Shown here: positions 8,002 through 15,685 of the stretch, piece after piece
How the letters are laid out: each line of letters opens with the position of its first letter
Position numbering within the stretch: the stretch's first letter is position 1
Assembly: GCF_014842975.1 (NCBI RefSeq)
Contig: NZ_JACYXK010000027.1
Coordinates: 1-64,000 of the forward strand
Direction of reading: 5' to 3'
DNA: 64,000 nt
Source: Rhodanobacter sp. DHB23
Lineage (GTDB): Bacteria; Pseudomonadota; Gammaproteobacteria; Xanthomonadales; Rhodanobacteraceae
The notes under the pieces: generated by a model
Database searches by the model: none
The model's input: only the letters and a program-made list of their open reading frames with translations
Told to the model about the DNA's origin: nothing
Position numbers and translations under genes: made by a program

Positions 8002-9480
8002 TTAAAGCAAAACCACATCAAACTGTTCCTGCGAATAATGTTCCTCGGCCTGGAAGCGTATGCTCTTGGAGATGAACTCCTCCAGTTCGGCCACCGCGGC
8101 GGACTCCTCCTCCAGGATGCGGCCGACCACGGCGGAATTGGCCATCACCAGCAGCTTCTCGGCGTTGAACTGGCGCACCGCGCGGGTGATCTCGCGGAAG
8201 ATCTCGTAGGTCACCGTCTCGGCGGTCTTCAGCGTGCCGCGCCCGCCGCAGGCCGGGCACGGCTCGCACAGCTGGCGCTCCAGGCTCTCGGTGGTGCGCT
8301 TGCGGGTCATCTCGACCAGGCCCAGCGAGGACATCGGGTACACCGTGGTCTTGGCGTGGTCGCGCGCCAGACCCTTGGCCAGCATGCGCAGCACCTGGCG
8401 CTTGTGCTCCTCGTCGACCATGTCGATGAAGTCGATGATGATGATGCCGCCCAGGTTGCGCAGCCTGAGCTGGCGCGCCGCCGCCTGCGCTGCCTCCAGG
8501 TTGGTGCGGTAGACGGTTTCCTCGAGGTTGCGCGTGCCGAGGTAGGCGCCGGTGTTGACGTCGATGGTGGTCATCGCCTCGGTCTGGTCGACCACCAGGT
8601 AGCCGCCCGACTTCAGCGGCACCTCCTTCTTCAGCGCGTGCTGGATCTCGTCCTCCACGCTGTACAGGTCGAAGATCGGCCGCTCGCCATCGTAGTGCTC
8701 CACCCGGTCGTCGAGGCTGGGCATGAACTTGTGCACGAACTTGACCACCTTGTCGAAGGTCTCGCGCGAATCCACGCGCACCTTCTCGATGCCGTCGGTG
8801 AGCATGTCGCGCAGGCTGCGCAGCGGCAGCGAGAGCTCCTCGTACACGCGCTCGCCTACCTTGGTCTTGGCGATGTTCTCCTGCACCACGCGCCAGACCT
8901 TGCCGAGGTAGGTCACGTCGAAGGCCAGCGATTCGGTGCTCTGCCCCTCCGCGTTGGTGCGCACGATGTAGCCCAGCGGGTTCTCGCCGACCAGGCTGCC
9001 CATCACCTCGCGCAGGCGCGTGCGCTCGGCCTCGTCCTCGATGCGCGCGGAAATGCCCATGGTGTGCGCATACGGCAGCAGCACCAGGTAGCGCGAGGGG
9101 ATCGACAGGTGCGCCGACAGGCGCGCGCCCTTGCTGCCGATGGGATCCTTCACCACCTGCACCACGACCTCCTGGCCCTCGTGCACCAGCTCGCTGATCG
9201 ACGGCGTGTGGCCGTTGCCGTGGCCGTTGCCCTCGGCGCCCTCCGGCAGCGCGGGGCGCACGATGTCCGAGGCGTGCAGGAAGGCCGCGCGGTCCAGCCC
9301 GATCTCCACGAACGCGGCCTGCATGCCCGGCATCACCCGCTGCACCCGGCCCTTGTAGATGTTGCCCACGTAGCCGCGCTTCGAGGCGCGCTCGACATGC
9401 ACCTCCTGCAACATGCCGTTCTCGACCACGCCCACCCGCGTCTCGCGCGGGGTCACGTTGATCAGGATCTCTTCGCTCAC
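8002..9480 (-). CDS. rng: Ribonuclease G
   Basis: A 492-residue endoribonuclease of the RNase E/G family (E. coli RNase G has 489). It cuts single-stranded AU-rich RNA and matures the 5' end of 16S rRNA. An S1 domain lies near the N-terminus (YVGNIYKGRVQ at 38-48). The catalytic magnesium aspartates are D307 (TTIDVNTGAYLG) and D350 (IIIIDFIDM). The zinc-link motif CPACGGRG is at 408-415. There is no long C-terminal degradosome scaffold, so it is RNase G rather than RNase E. The GTG at 9478-9480 is the start because MSEEILINVTP-type N-termini are conserved and GGGGAG lies just upstream. It is the first gene of rng-yhdP-tldD. Confidence 0.95.
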   Translation of the reverse strand: MSEEILINVTPRETRVGVVENGMLQEVHVERASKRGYVGNIYKGRVQRVMPGMQAAFVEIGLDRAAFLHASDIVRPALPEGAEGNGHGNGHTPSISELVHEGQEVVVQVVKDPIGSKGARLSAHLSIPSRYLVLLPYAHTMGISARIEDEAERTRLREVMGSLVGENPLGYIVRTNAEGQSTESLAFDVTYLGKVWRVVQENIAKTKVGERVYEELSLPLRSLRDMLTDGIEKVRVDSRETFDKVVKFVHKFMPSLDDRVEHYDGERPIFDLYSVEDEIQHALKKEVPLKSGGYLVVDQTEAMTTIDVNTGAYLGTRNLEETVYRTNLEAAQAAARQLRLRNLGGIIIIDFIDMVDEEHKRQVLRMLAKGLARDHAKTTVYPMSSLGLVEMTRKRTTESLERQLCEPCPACGGRGTLKTAETVTYEIFREITRAVRQFNAEKLLVMANSAVVGRILEEESAAVAELEEFISKSIRFQAEEHYSQEQFDVVLL

Positions 9481-9505
9481 TGCGTAACTCCCCGAATAGA
9501 AAGCC

Positions 9506-9535
9506 TTTATAGCGGTTGCCTGGCACAACTGTCGA
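9506..9535 (-). promoter_or_regulatory. Sigma70-like promoter for the rng cluster
   Basis: On the minus strand, -35 TCGACA (9530-9535) and -10 TATAAA (9506-9511) are separated by 18 bp. Each hexamer matches the consensus at 5 of 6 positions. It lies 26 bp upstream of the rng GTG. Confidence 0.6.
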
Positions 9536-9626
9536 TGCGCGGCGCAGGGTGCAAAGAACCGAATGTTTTGCTAAGCCCGAACGGCGACAATGGAGTCCCT
9601 GCCCCGACCTGAACCATGGATCCGGC

Positions 9627-10292
9627 ATGAAATTGCTGCTGGTGGAAGACTCCGAACGCCTGCGCCAGACCCTGCGACACGGCCTGCTGGGCGCGGGTTT
9701 CACCGTGGACGCCGCCGCCGATGGCGTGGAAGCCTGCGGCTTCCTCGCCGGCTACGACTACGAGCTGGTGGTGCTGGACCTGATGCTGCCGCGGCTGGAC
9801 GGCATCAGCGTGCTGCGCAGCCTGCCCTCCAGCGGGCGCCGGCCGCGCGTGCTGGTGCTGTCCGCCCGCGACCAGGTGCCCGACCGCATCGAGGCGCTGA
9901 ACGCCGGCGCCGACGACTACCTGGTCAAGCCCTTCGCCTTCGACGAACTGGTGGCCCGTCTGCACGCGCTGTCGCGCCGCCCGCAGCAAGCCCAGCCCGA
10001 CGTGCTCAGCCATGGCGCGCTGAGCTGGGATCCGCGCTCGCACAGCACCAGCGTCGACGGCCGGCCGCTGGCGCTGACGCCGCGCGAGTTCGCCGTGCTC
10101 GGCCTGCTGCTGCGCCATCGCGGCCGCGCCTTCAGCCGGCAGGAGATCCTCGACCGTACGGCGGGGAGCGACACTGAGGTATCGGACCGCAGCGTGGAGG
10201 TGCTGGTGTTCGGCCTGCGTCGCAAGCTGGATGCGGCGGGCGTGCCCGGCCTGATCGAAACGCGGCGTGGCGCGGGGTATTTGATCCCGTGA
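9627..10292 (+). CDS. OmpR/PhoB-family response regulator
   Basis: A 221-residue DNA-binding response regulator. The receiver domain (1-115) has the acidic pair E7/D8, phospho-acceptor D51 in VVLDLMLPRLDG, and a conserved lysine in DDYLVKPFAFDEL. The C-terminal winged helix (about 125-221) has LTPREFAVLGLLLRHRG, the recognition-helix segment VSDRSVEVLVFGLRRKLDA and the GAGYLIP end. It resembles QseB/PhoP-type regulators. The ATG at 9627 is chosen because MKLLLVED is the canonical start. Its likely partner kinase begins at 11092, but a 735-bp hairpin-rich palindrome separates them, so co-transcription would have to pass through very strong secondary structure. The signal is unknown. Confidence 0.93.
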   Translation: MKLLLVEDSERLRQTLRHGLLGAGFTVDAAADGVEACGFLAGYDYELVVLDLMLPRLDGISVLRSLPSSGRRPRVLVLSARDQVPDRIEALNAGADDYLVKPFAFDELVARLHALSRRPQQAQPDVLSHGALSWDPRSHSTSVDGRPLALTPREFAVLGLLLRHRGRAFSRQEILDRTAGSDTEVSDRSVEVLVFGLRRKLDAAGVPGLIETRRGAGYLIP

Positions 10293-10323
10293 GGACGCTC
10301 CCTTGCCCGCTCGCACCCATTCT

Positions 10324-11058
10324 CCCCTCGCCCGCTTGCGGGAGAGGGGCTGGGGGAGAGGGCGCTTTTACTTTGGCTGTGTTATCGCAAGGGACAGAGC
10401 GGTTTCGTCCGCCTGTCGGCGGCCGAGTTACTTCTCCTTTGCTTGTCCAAAGGAGAAGTAACCAAGAGGAAACGACACCCCGATGGCGCGCCCTCCGGGC
10501 CTCCTGCCCTACGGGTGCGCGGGTGGGCTGCGGGGTTTTTCGACGGGACTCCTGTCCCGGCGAAAAACTGGCCCGCATCCATGCGGGCCACCCTACGGGC
10601 TTTCCTCCGCCCACCCGCCGCGCCATAGGGGCCCCGGAAGAGCAGCGCGCTCCCAGCGCGCAGAAGCAACAGCCAGAGCAAGGCGAAGCGCTGCAAGTTT
10701 GCGGTGCTTTGGCTTTTGCTTCTGGCGCACACGATGCGCGCCTGCTTTTCCAGGGGCCCCTCGGCGGCGGTGAGGTGGGGACGAAAAGGCCGCGCAGCGG
10801 GCGAGCCCATGGATGGGCTCGCCTTTTCGCGCGGGCAGGAGCCCGCTCGAAAAGCCCGGCCCCGCCTCACGGACTTGCCGGGCAGGAAGCCCGGCAAGCG
10901 CCGCCGCGGGGTGGCCTTCTCTTTTGGTCACTTTTCTCTTGGCCACGCAAGAGAAAAGTAACTCGGCCGCCGACAGGCGGACGAAACCGCTCTGTCCCTT
11001 GCGATAACACAGCAAAAGCCCCTCTCCCCCAACCCCTCTCCCGCAAGCGGGAGAGGGG
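10324..11058. repeat. Giant imperfect palindrome: two inverted copies of a modular hairpin unit (U1, U2)
   Basis: The whole spacer between regulator and kinase is one imperfect palindrome centred near 10697. Arms 10377-10433 and 10956-11012 are perfect 57-bp inverted repeats, flanked outside by CCCCTCTCCC-type hairpins (10324-10349, 11033-11058). Inside, each half has the same modules in mirror order: a long hairpin P4 (10427-10462; 10927-10962); an outer stem P1 (10519-10528 with 10609-10618; 10770-10780 with 10860-10870); two enclosed hairpins, P3 with a TCCT/AGGA loop (10536-10567; 10824-10853) and P2 with an ATCCAT/ATGGAT loop (10569-10590; 10800-10823); and a GGGGCCCC block. U2 also has hairpin P5 (10874-10898). 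Stem sequences differ but remain paired. Open frames through it look spurious. I see no gene in this stretch. Confidence 0.88.
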
Positions 11059-11091
11059 AGATGGGCTCGCGCCCACGAAGCAAAGCCGAGC

Positions 11092-12462
11092 ATGAAGCCC
11101 GCCTCCCTCTCCGCCCGCGTCACCGTGCTGCTGGCCATCGTCTGCCTGCTGGTGCTGGGCGGCGGCGCCAAGCTGATGGACTGGCGCATCGACCACGAGC
11201 TGGCCAGCCGTTTCCACCAGAACCTGCTCGAACAGGCCCGTGCGCTCGGCACCATGCTCGCGCAGGAACAGGCCACGCCTTCCGGCCACGTCGTCGCCGG
11301 TCCGGCCGGCGCCGATGCCTGGTACGACCTCCGTTGCGACGGCGCCCCGCCGCAGCGCAGCGACCCGCCGCCGCCGGCCGTGCCGGAGGGCTGGCCCGAC
11401 AACGTGGACGCAAAGCCGCGCTACGCCCGGCTCGGCCACCACCAGCACCATCTGGACACGGTGCGGCTGAGCTTCGCCCGTCCCGGCAGCGCGGCACCGG
11501 CCACCTGCCGCCTGCTGTTCGTGCAGGATCGCCACTCGCTGGACGAACTGATGCTGGCGTTCGACTGGATCCTCGCGCTGGGCCCGCTGCTCGCCGCCGT
11601 CATCGCGCTGATCGCCGTGCCGCTGGTGGTGCGCCGCGGCCTGCGGCCGATGAGCGCGCTGGTGAATCACATGGGCGGGATCGGCCCGAACGCCCCCGGC
11701 CAGCGCCTTGCGCCCATCGGCCTGAAGGAGCTCGACCCGCTGGTGGCGCGCTTCAACGACGTGCTGGCCCGCATGGACGACGGCCTGGCGCGCGAACGCC
11801 AGTTCGCCAGCGGCCTGGCCCACGAGACGCGCACCCGCCTCGCCGAGCTGCGCGCGCTGGCCGAGGTGGAGGCGCGCTATCCCAGCGGCCGCAGCCTGCC
11901 CGACCTGCTGGCTGAGATCGGCAGCATCGGCGCGGAGCTGGAAGCCACCGTCACCGCCCTGCTCCTGCTCACCCGCCTGCAGTCCGGGCTGGAACAGCCG
12001 CAGTGGCAGCAACTGGCGCTGGCGCCGTGGCTGGAGCGCCAGTTGCAACGCCAGCACGCCACCATCGCCGCGCGCGGCATCGCGCTGGTGAGCAAGGGGA
12101 CGCCTCCCGCCCAGCTGTGCACCGATCCCGCCTTGCTGGAGGTGATCGTCGGCAACCTGCTGGGCAACGCCTGCGCCTACGCCCCCGAGAGCGACACCGT
12201 GCGGCTCGTCGTCGACGCGCGCGGCCTCGCCATCGACAACGCCGCGTTCGGCCTCACCGACGCCGACCTCGCCAGCTTCGGCCAGCGCTTCTGGCGCAAG
12301 CAACTGCCCCACGCGGGACACGCCGGGCTCGGCCTCGCGCTCACCGCCGCCGCCGCGCGGGCGCTGGGCATGGCGCTGGACTTCAGCCTCGATCCGCAGC
12401 AGCGTCTGCACGCCACCCTCGATTGGCAGGCAGCCGTCACCCGGGAAACCTCCACGCCATGA
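11092..12462 (+). CDS. Sensor histidine kinase, degenerate H and G1 boxes
   Basis: A 456-residue membrane sensor kinase. TM1 is at about 11-27 and TM2 at about 157-179, enclosing a roughly 130-residue periplasmic domain. A HAMP-like linker follows, then a DHp helix with ASGLAHETRTRLAEL (phospho-acceptor H244) and an ATPase domain with N box NLLGNACAYAPE (355-366), F box FGQRFWRK (396-403) and G2 box GHAGLGLAL (409-417). Two features are unusual: the H box has Arg where HELRTPL-type kinases have Pro, and the G1 box reads DNAAFG (382-387) instead of DxGxG. It probably pairs with the regulator ending at 10292. It overlaps the next gene by 4 bp (ATGA). Confidence 0.88.
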   Translation: MKPASLSARVTVLLAIVCLLVLGGGAKLMDWRIDHELASRFHQNLLEQARALGTMLAQEQATPSGHVVAGPAGADAWYDLRCDGAPPQRSDPPPPAVPEGWPDNVDAKPRYARLGHHQHHLDTVRLSFARPGSAAPATCRLLFVQDRHSLDELMLAFDWILALGPLLAAVIALIAVPLVVRRGLRPMSALVNHMGGIGPNAPGQRLAPIGLKELDPLVARFNDVLARMDDGLARERQFASGLAHETRTRLAELRALAEVEARYPSGRSLPDLLAEIGSIGAELEATVTALLLLTRLQSGLEQPQWQQLALAPWLERQLQRQHATIAARGIALVSKGTPPAQLCTDPALLEVIVGNLLGNACAYAPESDTVRLVVDARGLAIDNAAFGLTDADLASFGQRFWRKQLPHAGHAGLGLALTAAAARALGMALDFSLDPQQRLHATLDWQAAVTRETSTP

Positions 12463-13157
12463 GCGACATGCCCACCCCCATCCTGCTCGCCTGGAGCGGC
12501 GGCAAGGATTGCCTGATGGCGCTGCAGCGCCTGCAAGCCGATCCGCGCTGGCGCGTCGTCGGCCTGCTCACCACGATCAACCGCAACTACCAGCGCATCG
12601 CCATGCACGGCGTGCGGCACGACGTGCTGCAGGCGCAGGTGGCCGCGCTCGGCCTGCCGCTGCTGGAAGTGCTGCTGGATTGGCCCGGCAGCAACGAAGC
12701 CTACGAAGCCGCGCATGCGCAGGCCCTGGTCGAGGCGCGCATGCGCTGGCCCGGCATCCGCCACTGCGCGTTCGGCGACCTGTTCCTCGAAGACGTGCGC
12801 GACTACCGCGTGCGCCAGCTCGGCCGCGACAACTGGCGCGCGGTGTTCCCGCTATGGGGCGAGGACACCGCCGCGCTGTCGCGCCGCTTCGTGGCCGAAA
12901 GCCATCGCGCCATGCTGTGCTGCGTGGACACGCAGCAACTCGACGCTGCGTTCAGCGGCCGCGCCTACGACGCCGCCCTGCTCGACGCGCTGCCCGCCGG
13001 CGTCGATCCCTGCGGCGAGCGTGGCGAGTTCCACACGCTGAGCTGCGGCGGCCCGCTGTTCCGCCAGCCGCTCAGGCTCAAGCGCGGTGAATCCGTGCTG
13101 CGCGACGGCCGCTTCCAGTTCACCGACTTCCTGCTGGACGATGCCGCGCAAGGCTGA
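12459..13157 (+). CDS. PP-loop ATP pyrophosphatase, Dph6/diphthine-ammonia ligase-like
   Basis: A 232-residue protein of the adenine nucleotide alpha-hydrolase superfamily. The PP-loop SGGKD is at residues 13-17, followed by LMALQRL, and the later FGDLFLEDVRDYR and EFHTLSCGGPLF match bacterial relatives of eukaryotic diphthine-ammonia ligase (Dph6). Bacteria do not make diphthamide, so the bacterial substrate is unknown. The family activates a substrate by adenylation using ATP. The ATG at 12459 overlaps the kinase stop (ATGA), and the 3' end overlaps the glycosylase gene by 17 bp, so the three genes are probably one transcript. No regulatory link between the kinase and this enzyme is established. 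Confidence 0.85.
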   Translation: MSDMPTPILLAWSGGKDCLMALQRLQADPRWRVVGLLTTINRNYQRIAMHGVRHDVLQAQVAALGLPLLEVLLDWPGSNEAYEAAHAQALVEARMRWPGIRHCAFGDLFLEDVRDYRVRQLGRDNWRAVFPLWGEDTAALSRRFVAESHRAMLCCVDTQQLDAAFSGRAYDAALLDALPAGVDPCGERGEFHTLSCGGPLFRQPLRLKRGESVLRDGRFQFTDFLLDDAAQG

Positions 13158-13650
13158 CCATGTCCTGCCCGATGTGCTGCAGCCCGGCCTCGCGCTGGTG
13201 TTCTGCGGCACCGCCGCCGGCAAGCGCTCCGCCGCCGAGCAGGCCTACTACGCACATCCCGGCAACCTGTTCTGGCGCGCGCTGCATGAAGCCGGCATCA
13301 CTCCGCGCCAGCTCGCACCCGCCGAGTTTCCGCTGCTGCCGCAGTTCGGCATCGGCCTCACCGATCTTGCCAAGCGCCACAGCGGCAATGACGACGAACT
13401 CCCGCCCGGCGCATTCGACGTACCTGCCTTGCGCGCGAAGATCCTACGCCACGCGCCGCGCGTGATTGCCTTCACCAGCAAGAACGCGGCACGTGCGGCG
13501 TTGGGACATGCCGTTTCGTATGGTTTGCAGGAAGAGTGCATTGGCACGACACGCGTGTTCGTGTTGCCTTCGCCTTCGGGGCAGGCGCGGGGGCATTGGG
13601 ATATCGGGCCTTGGCGTGCATTGGGTGTGTTGTATCGCCAATCGCTTTGA
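13141..13650 (+). CDS. mug: Mug/TDG-type mismatch-specific uracil-DNA glycosylase
   Basis: A 169-residue base-excision repair enzyme. Mug-type glycosylases remove uracil or ethenocytosine opposite guanine. The active-site region reads LVFCGTAAGKRSA (19-31), followed by YYAHPGNLFWRALHEAG, the family's HPGN-FW block. FGIGLTDLAKR and, near the end, VFVLPSPSGQARG match the TDG PSxSG motif. The usual Asn in the GINPG motif of E. coli Mug is replaced in this FCGTAAG subfamily. The ATG at 13141 gives a 17-bp overlap with the preceding gene. A CCCCTCTCCC hairpin starts 3 bp after the stop. Confidence 0.86.
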   Translation: MPRKADHVLPDVLQPGLALVFCGTAAGKRSAAEQAYYAHPGNLFWRALHEAGITPRQLAPAEFPLLPQFGIGLTDLAKRHSGNDDELPPGAFDVPALRAKILRHAPRVIAFTSKNAARAALGHAVSYGLQEECIGTTRVFVLPSPSGQARGHWDIGPWRALGVLYRQSL

Positions 13651-13652
13651 CT

Positions 13653-14250
13653 CCCCTCTCCCATTCATGGGAGAGGGGTTGGGGGAGAAGGGCGGGTGCT
13701 CGCGACAACCTTTCATCTCCGCACTTTGGCTCGCCTGCGGCGGGCTTTCGATCGCCTGCCGGCGCTCGAGCCACCTTTCTTTGCTGGCCCAAAGAAAGGT
13801 GGCCCAAAGAAATGGCCTTGCTTGATCCGCCGGAATTACAAGCAGGCTATTTCGAGGATGCTGGAATCACATCCCGCGACACGCCCACTACCGCCGCCAT
13901 GCCGCGCCGTATCTGGAGGCTGAGGAACCGAATCTCGCGGCGCCCCGCTTTTCGCTTTGCTTCTGCGCGCAGGAGCGCGCTGCTCTACCCGGGGCCCCTC
14001 GGCGACGGTGAGGCGTGGACGACAAGGCCGCGCAGCGGGCGAGTCCACGGATGGACTCGCCTTTTCGACCGGACAGGAGTCCGGCCGAAAAGCCCGGCCA
14101 CGCCTCACGGACTTTTCGCCCACGGAGGGGCGAAAAGCGTCGCCGCGGGGTGGCCTCTCTTTTGGTTACTTTTCTCTGGCCACGCAGAGAAAAGTAACTC
14201 GGGCCGCGACAGCGGCTCGAAACCGCTCTGAAACTTGCGAAGCAAACACA
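13653..14250. repeat. Second modular hairpin element (partial unit U4 plus full unit U3)
   Basis: The spacer between mug and the efflux operon. The left part has a CCCCTCTCCCAT / ATGGGAGAGGGG hairpin (13653-13678) and a perfect 14-bp P4-type hairpin (13770-13783 with 13790-13803). The right part is a full unit in the orientation of U2: GGGGCCCC (13991-13998), outer stem P1 GTGAGGCGTGG / CCACGCCTCAC (14008-14018, 14098-14108), P2 (14038-14061), P3 with an AGGA loop (14062-14091), P5 (14112-14137) and P4 (14165-14198). The end resembles the 57-bp arm of the first element. The middle (about 13830-13935) is unrelated filler. I see no gene in this stretch. Confidence 0.85.
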
Positions 14251-14305
14251 CCCAAACCCCCACCGATAAGAAAGCCCTAAGCGCCCCCCGGCAAGCTCCC
14301 ATCCC

Positions 14306-15685
14306 ATGATCCCCGTCGCACGCCCGCGCCTCCGCATCACCCTGCTCGCCACGGCAGCCCTGCTGTGCGGCTGCGCCACCTATCACCCGTTGCCTCTGGG
14401 CAACGGCGAAGGCGCCGCCAGTGCCGTGCAACTCAGCGTGCCGGCCAGCACCATGCCCGTGCCGGAATTGGCGAGCCATCGCTTCGATCCCGCCGATGGC
14501 CTCGACGTCACCGAGGTGGCGATGCTGGCGGTGGCGAACAATCCCGACCTCAGGACGCAGCGTGACGGCCTGGGCATTGCGCGCGCGCAGGCTTTCGCCG
14601 CGGGCCTGCTGCCCGATCCGCAACTGAGCTTCGGCGAGGATCTGCCGCATGGCGATGGCGGCGAGAGCGGTGTCACCAGGGCCTACAGCCTCGGCATCGC
14701 CGAGGACGTCAGTTCCATCCTGCTGCGTTCCTCGCGCAAGCACGCGGCGAACGCACAGGCCGAGCAGGTGAACCTCGACCTGTTGTGGGCGGAATGGCAG
14801 ACCATCGCGCAGGCGCGGCTGCTGTTCATGCAGGTGCAAGGCCTGCGCACGCAGCAGGCCGAACTCGATGCCGAGCAGAAGGCGCTGGCGCCGGTGGACC
14901 AGGCGGTGCAAGCTGCGACCCGCGCAGGCAACCTGAGCTATGACGGCGCCAGCGCCGGCCTCAACGCGATGGCCGATGCTCGCAAGCAGGCGTCGGACAA
15001 CGCGGTGGCGTTGCACCAGGCGGAAAGCGATCTGCGCCAGTTGCTGGGTCTCGCACCCGCCGCGCCACTGGACCTGGTGGGCCAGCCGTATCAAGCCGAC
15101 CCCGATACCACGCAGTTGCAAGCGGCGCTGGCCGACCTGCCGCAGCGCCGTCCCGACCTGCTCGCATTGCAGGCCGGCTATCGCGCGCAGGAGGCGACCT
15201 TGCGCGGCGCCATCCTCGCGCAGTTCCCCGCGATCAGCGTCGGGCTCAACAACGCGCGCGACAACACCGGCATCAAGTCCAGCGGTTTCACCATCAACCT
15301 CAGCCTTCCGCTGTTCGACCGCAACCGCGGCAACATCGCAATCGAGACGGCCACGCGCCAGCAGTTGAAGGACGATTACGAGGCGCGCCTGCTCGCCACG
15401 CGCACCGACATGCTGCGTCTCGCCGCCGACCTGCAGACGCTGGATGCGCAGCTGCAGGCGCAAACCGCACACGCGAAGCAACTCGACGCCGCGCGCGATG
15501 CCGCGCAGCAAGCGTGGCGGCAAGGCCTGATCGACTGGCCGACCTATCTCTCGATCCGCGGCAGCGCGCTCGCCGCCGACACCGACCTGATCGCGCTGCG
15601 GCAATCCCGTTCCGCCACCGCCATTGCCCTGGAGGCCCTGCTGGGCCGCACGGATTTCGTCATGCAACGGACGTCCAAACCATGA
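14306..15685 (+). CDS. TolC-family outer-membrane efflux lipoprotein
   Basis: A 459-residue outer-membrane factor, the exit duct of a tripartite RND pump. The N-terminal signal ends in a lipobox LCGC with Cys23 as the lipidated residue. Two outer_membrane_efflux repeats follow: the first with VAMLAVANNPDLRTQRDGL, the second with LPQRRPDLLALQAGYRAQEA and ISVGLNNARD. Helical coiled-coil stretches rich in Ala, Gln and Leu lie between them, as in TolC/CusC. The stop overlaps the adaptor gene's ATG (ATGA), so it is the first gene of a three-gene pump operon. Substrate is not evident. A hairpin element lies directly upstream, leaving about 55 bp for a promoter. Confidence 0.9.
   Translation: MIPVARPRLRITLLATAALLCGCATYHPLPLGNGEGAASAVQLSVPASTMPVPELASHRFDPADGLDVTEVAMLAVANNPDLRTQRDGLGIARAQAFAAGLLPDPQLSFGEDLPHGDGGESGVTRAYSLGIAEDVSSILLRSSRKHAANAQAEQVNLDLLWAEWQTIAQARLLFMQVQGLRTQQAELDAEQKALAPVDQAVQAATRAGNLSYDGASAGLNAMADARKQASDNAVALHQAESDLRQLLGLAPAAPLDLVGQPYQADPDTTQLQAALADLPQRRPDLLALQAGYRAQEATLRGAILAQFPAISVGLNNARDNTGIKSSGFTINLSLPLFDRNRGNIAIETATRQQLKDDYEARLLATRTDMLRLAADLQTLDAQLQAQTAHAKQLDAARDAAQQAWRQGLIDWPTYLSIRGSALAADTDLIALRQSRSATAIALEALLGRTDFVMQRTSKP

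Noticed and set aside
6724-9612. Plus-strand 962-codon frame opposite yhdP and rng
   Set aside because: It spans two genes and a spacer on the other strand; it is an antisense shadow.
10377-11095. Several open frames across the hairpin element between regulator and kinase
   Set aside because: They exist in most frames because the DNA is very GC-rich. They follow the palindrome, are Arg/Gly/Pro-rich without domains, and the mirror halves do not preserve any one reading frame.
13536-14231. A 231-codon frame over the mug 3' end and second hairpin element
   Set aside because: It overlaps mug and then runs through hairpins; composition is repeat-like and no family pattern is visible.
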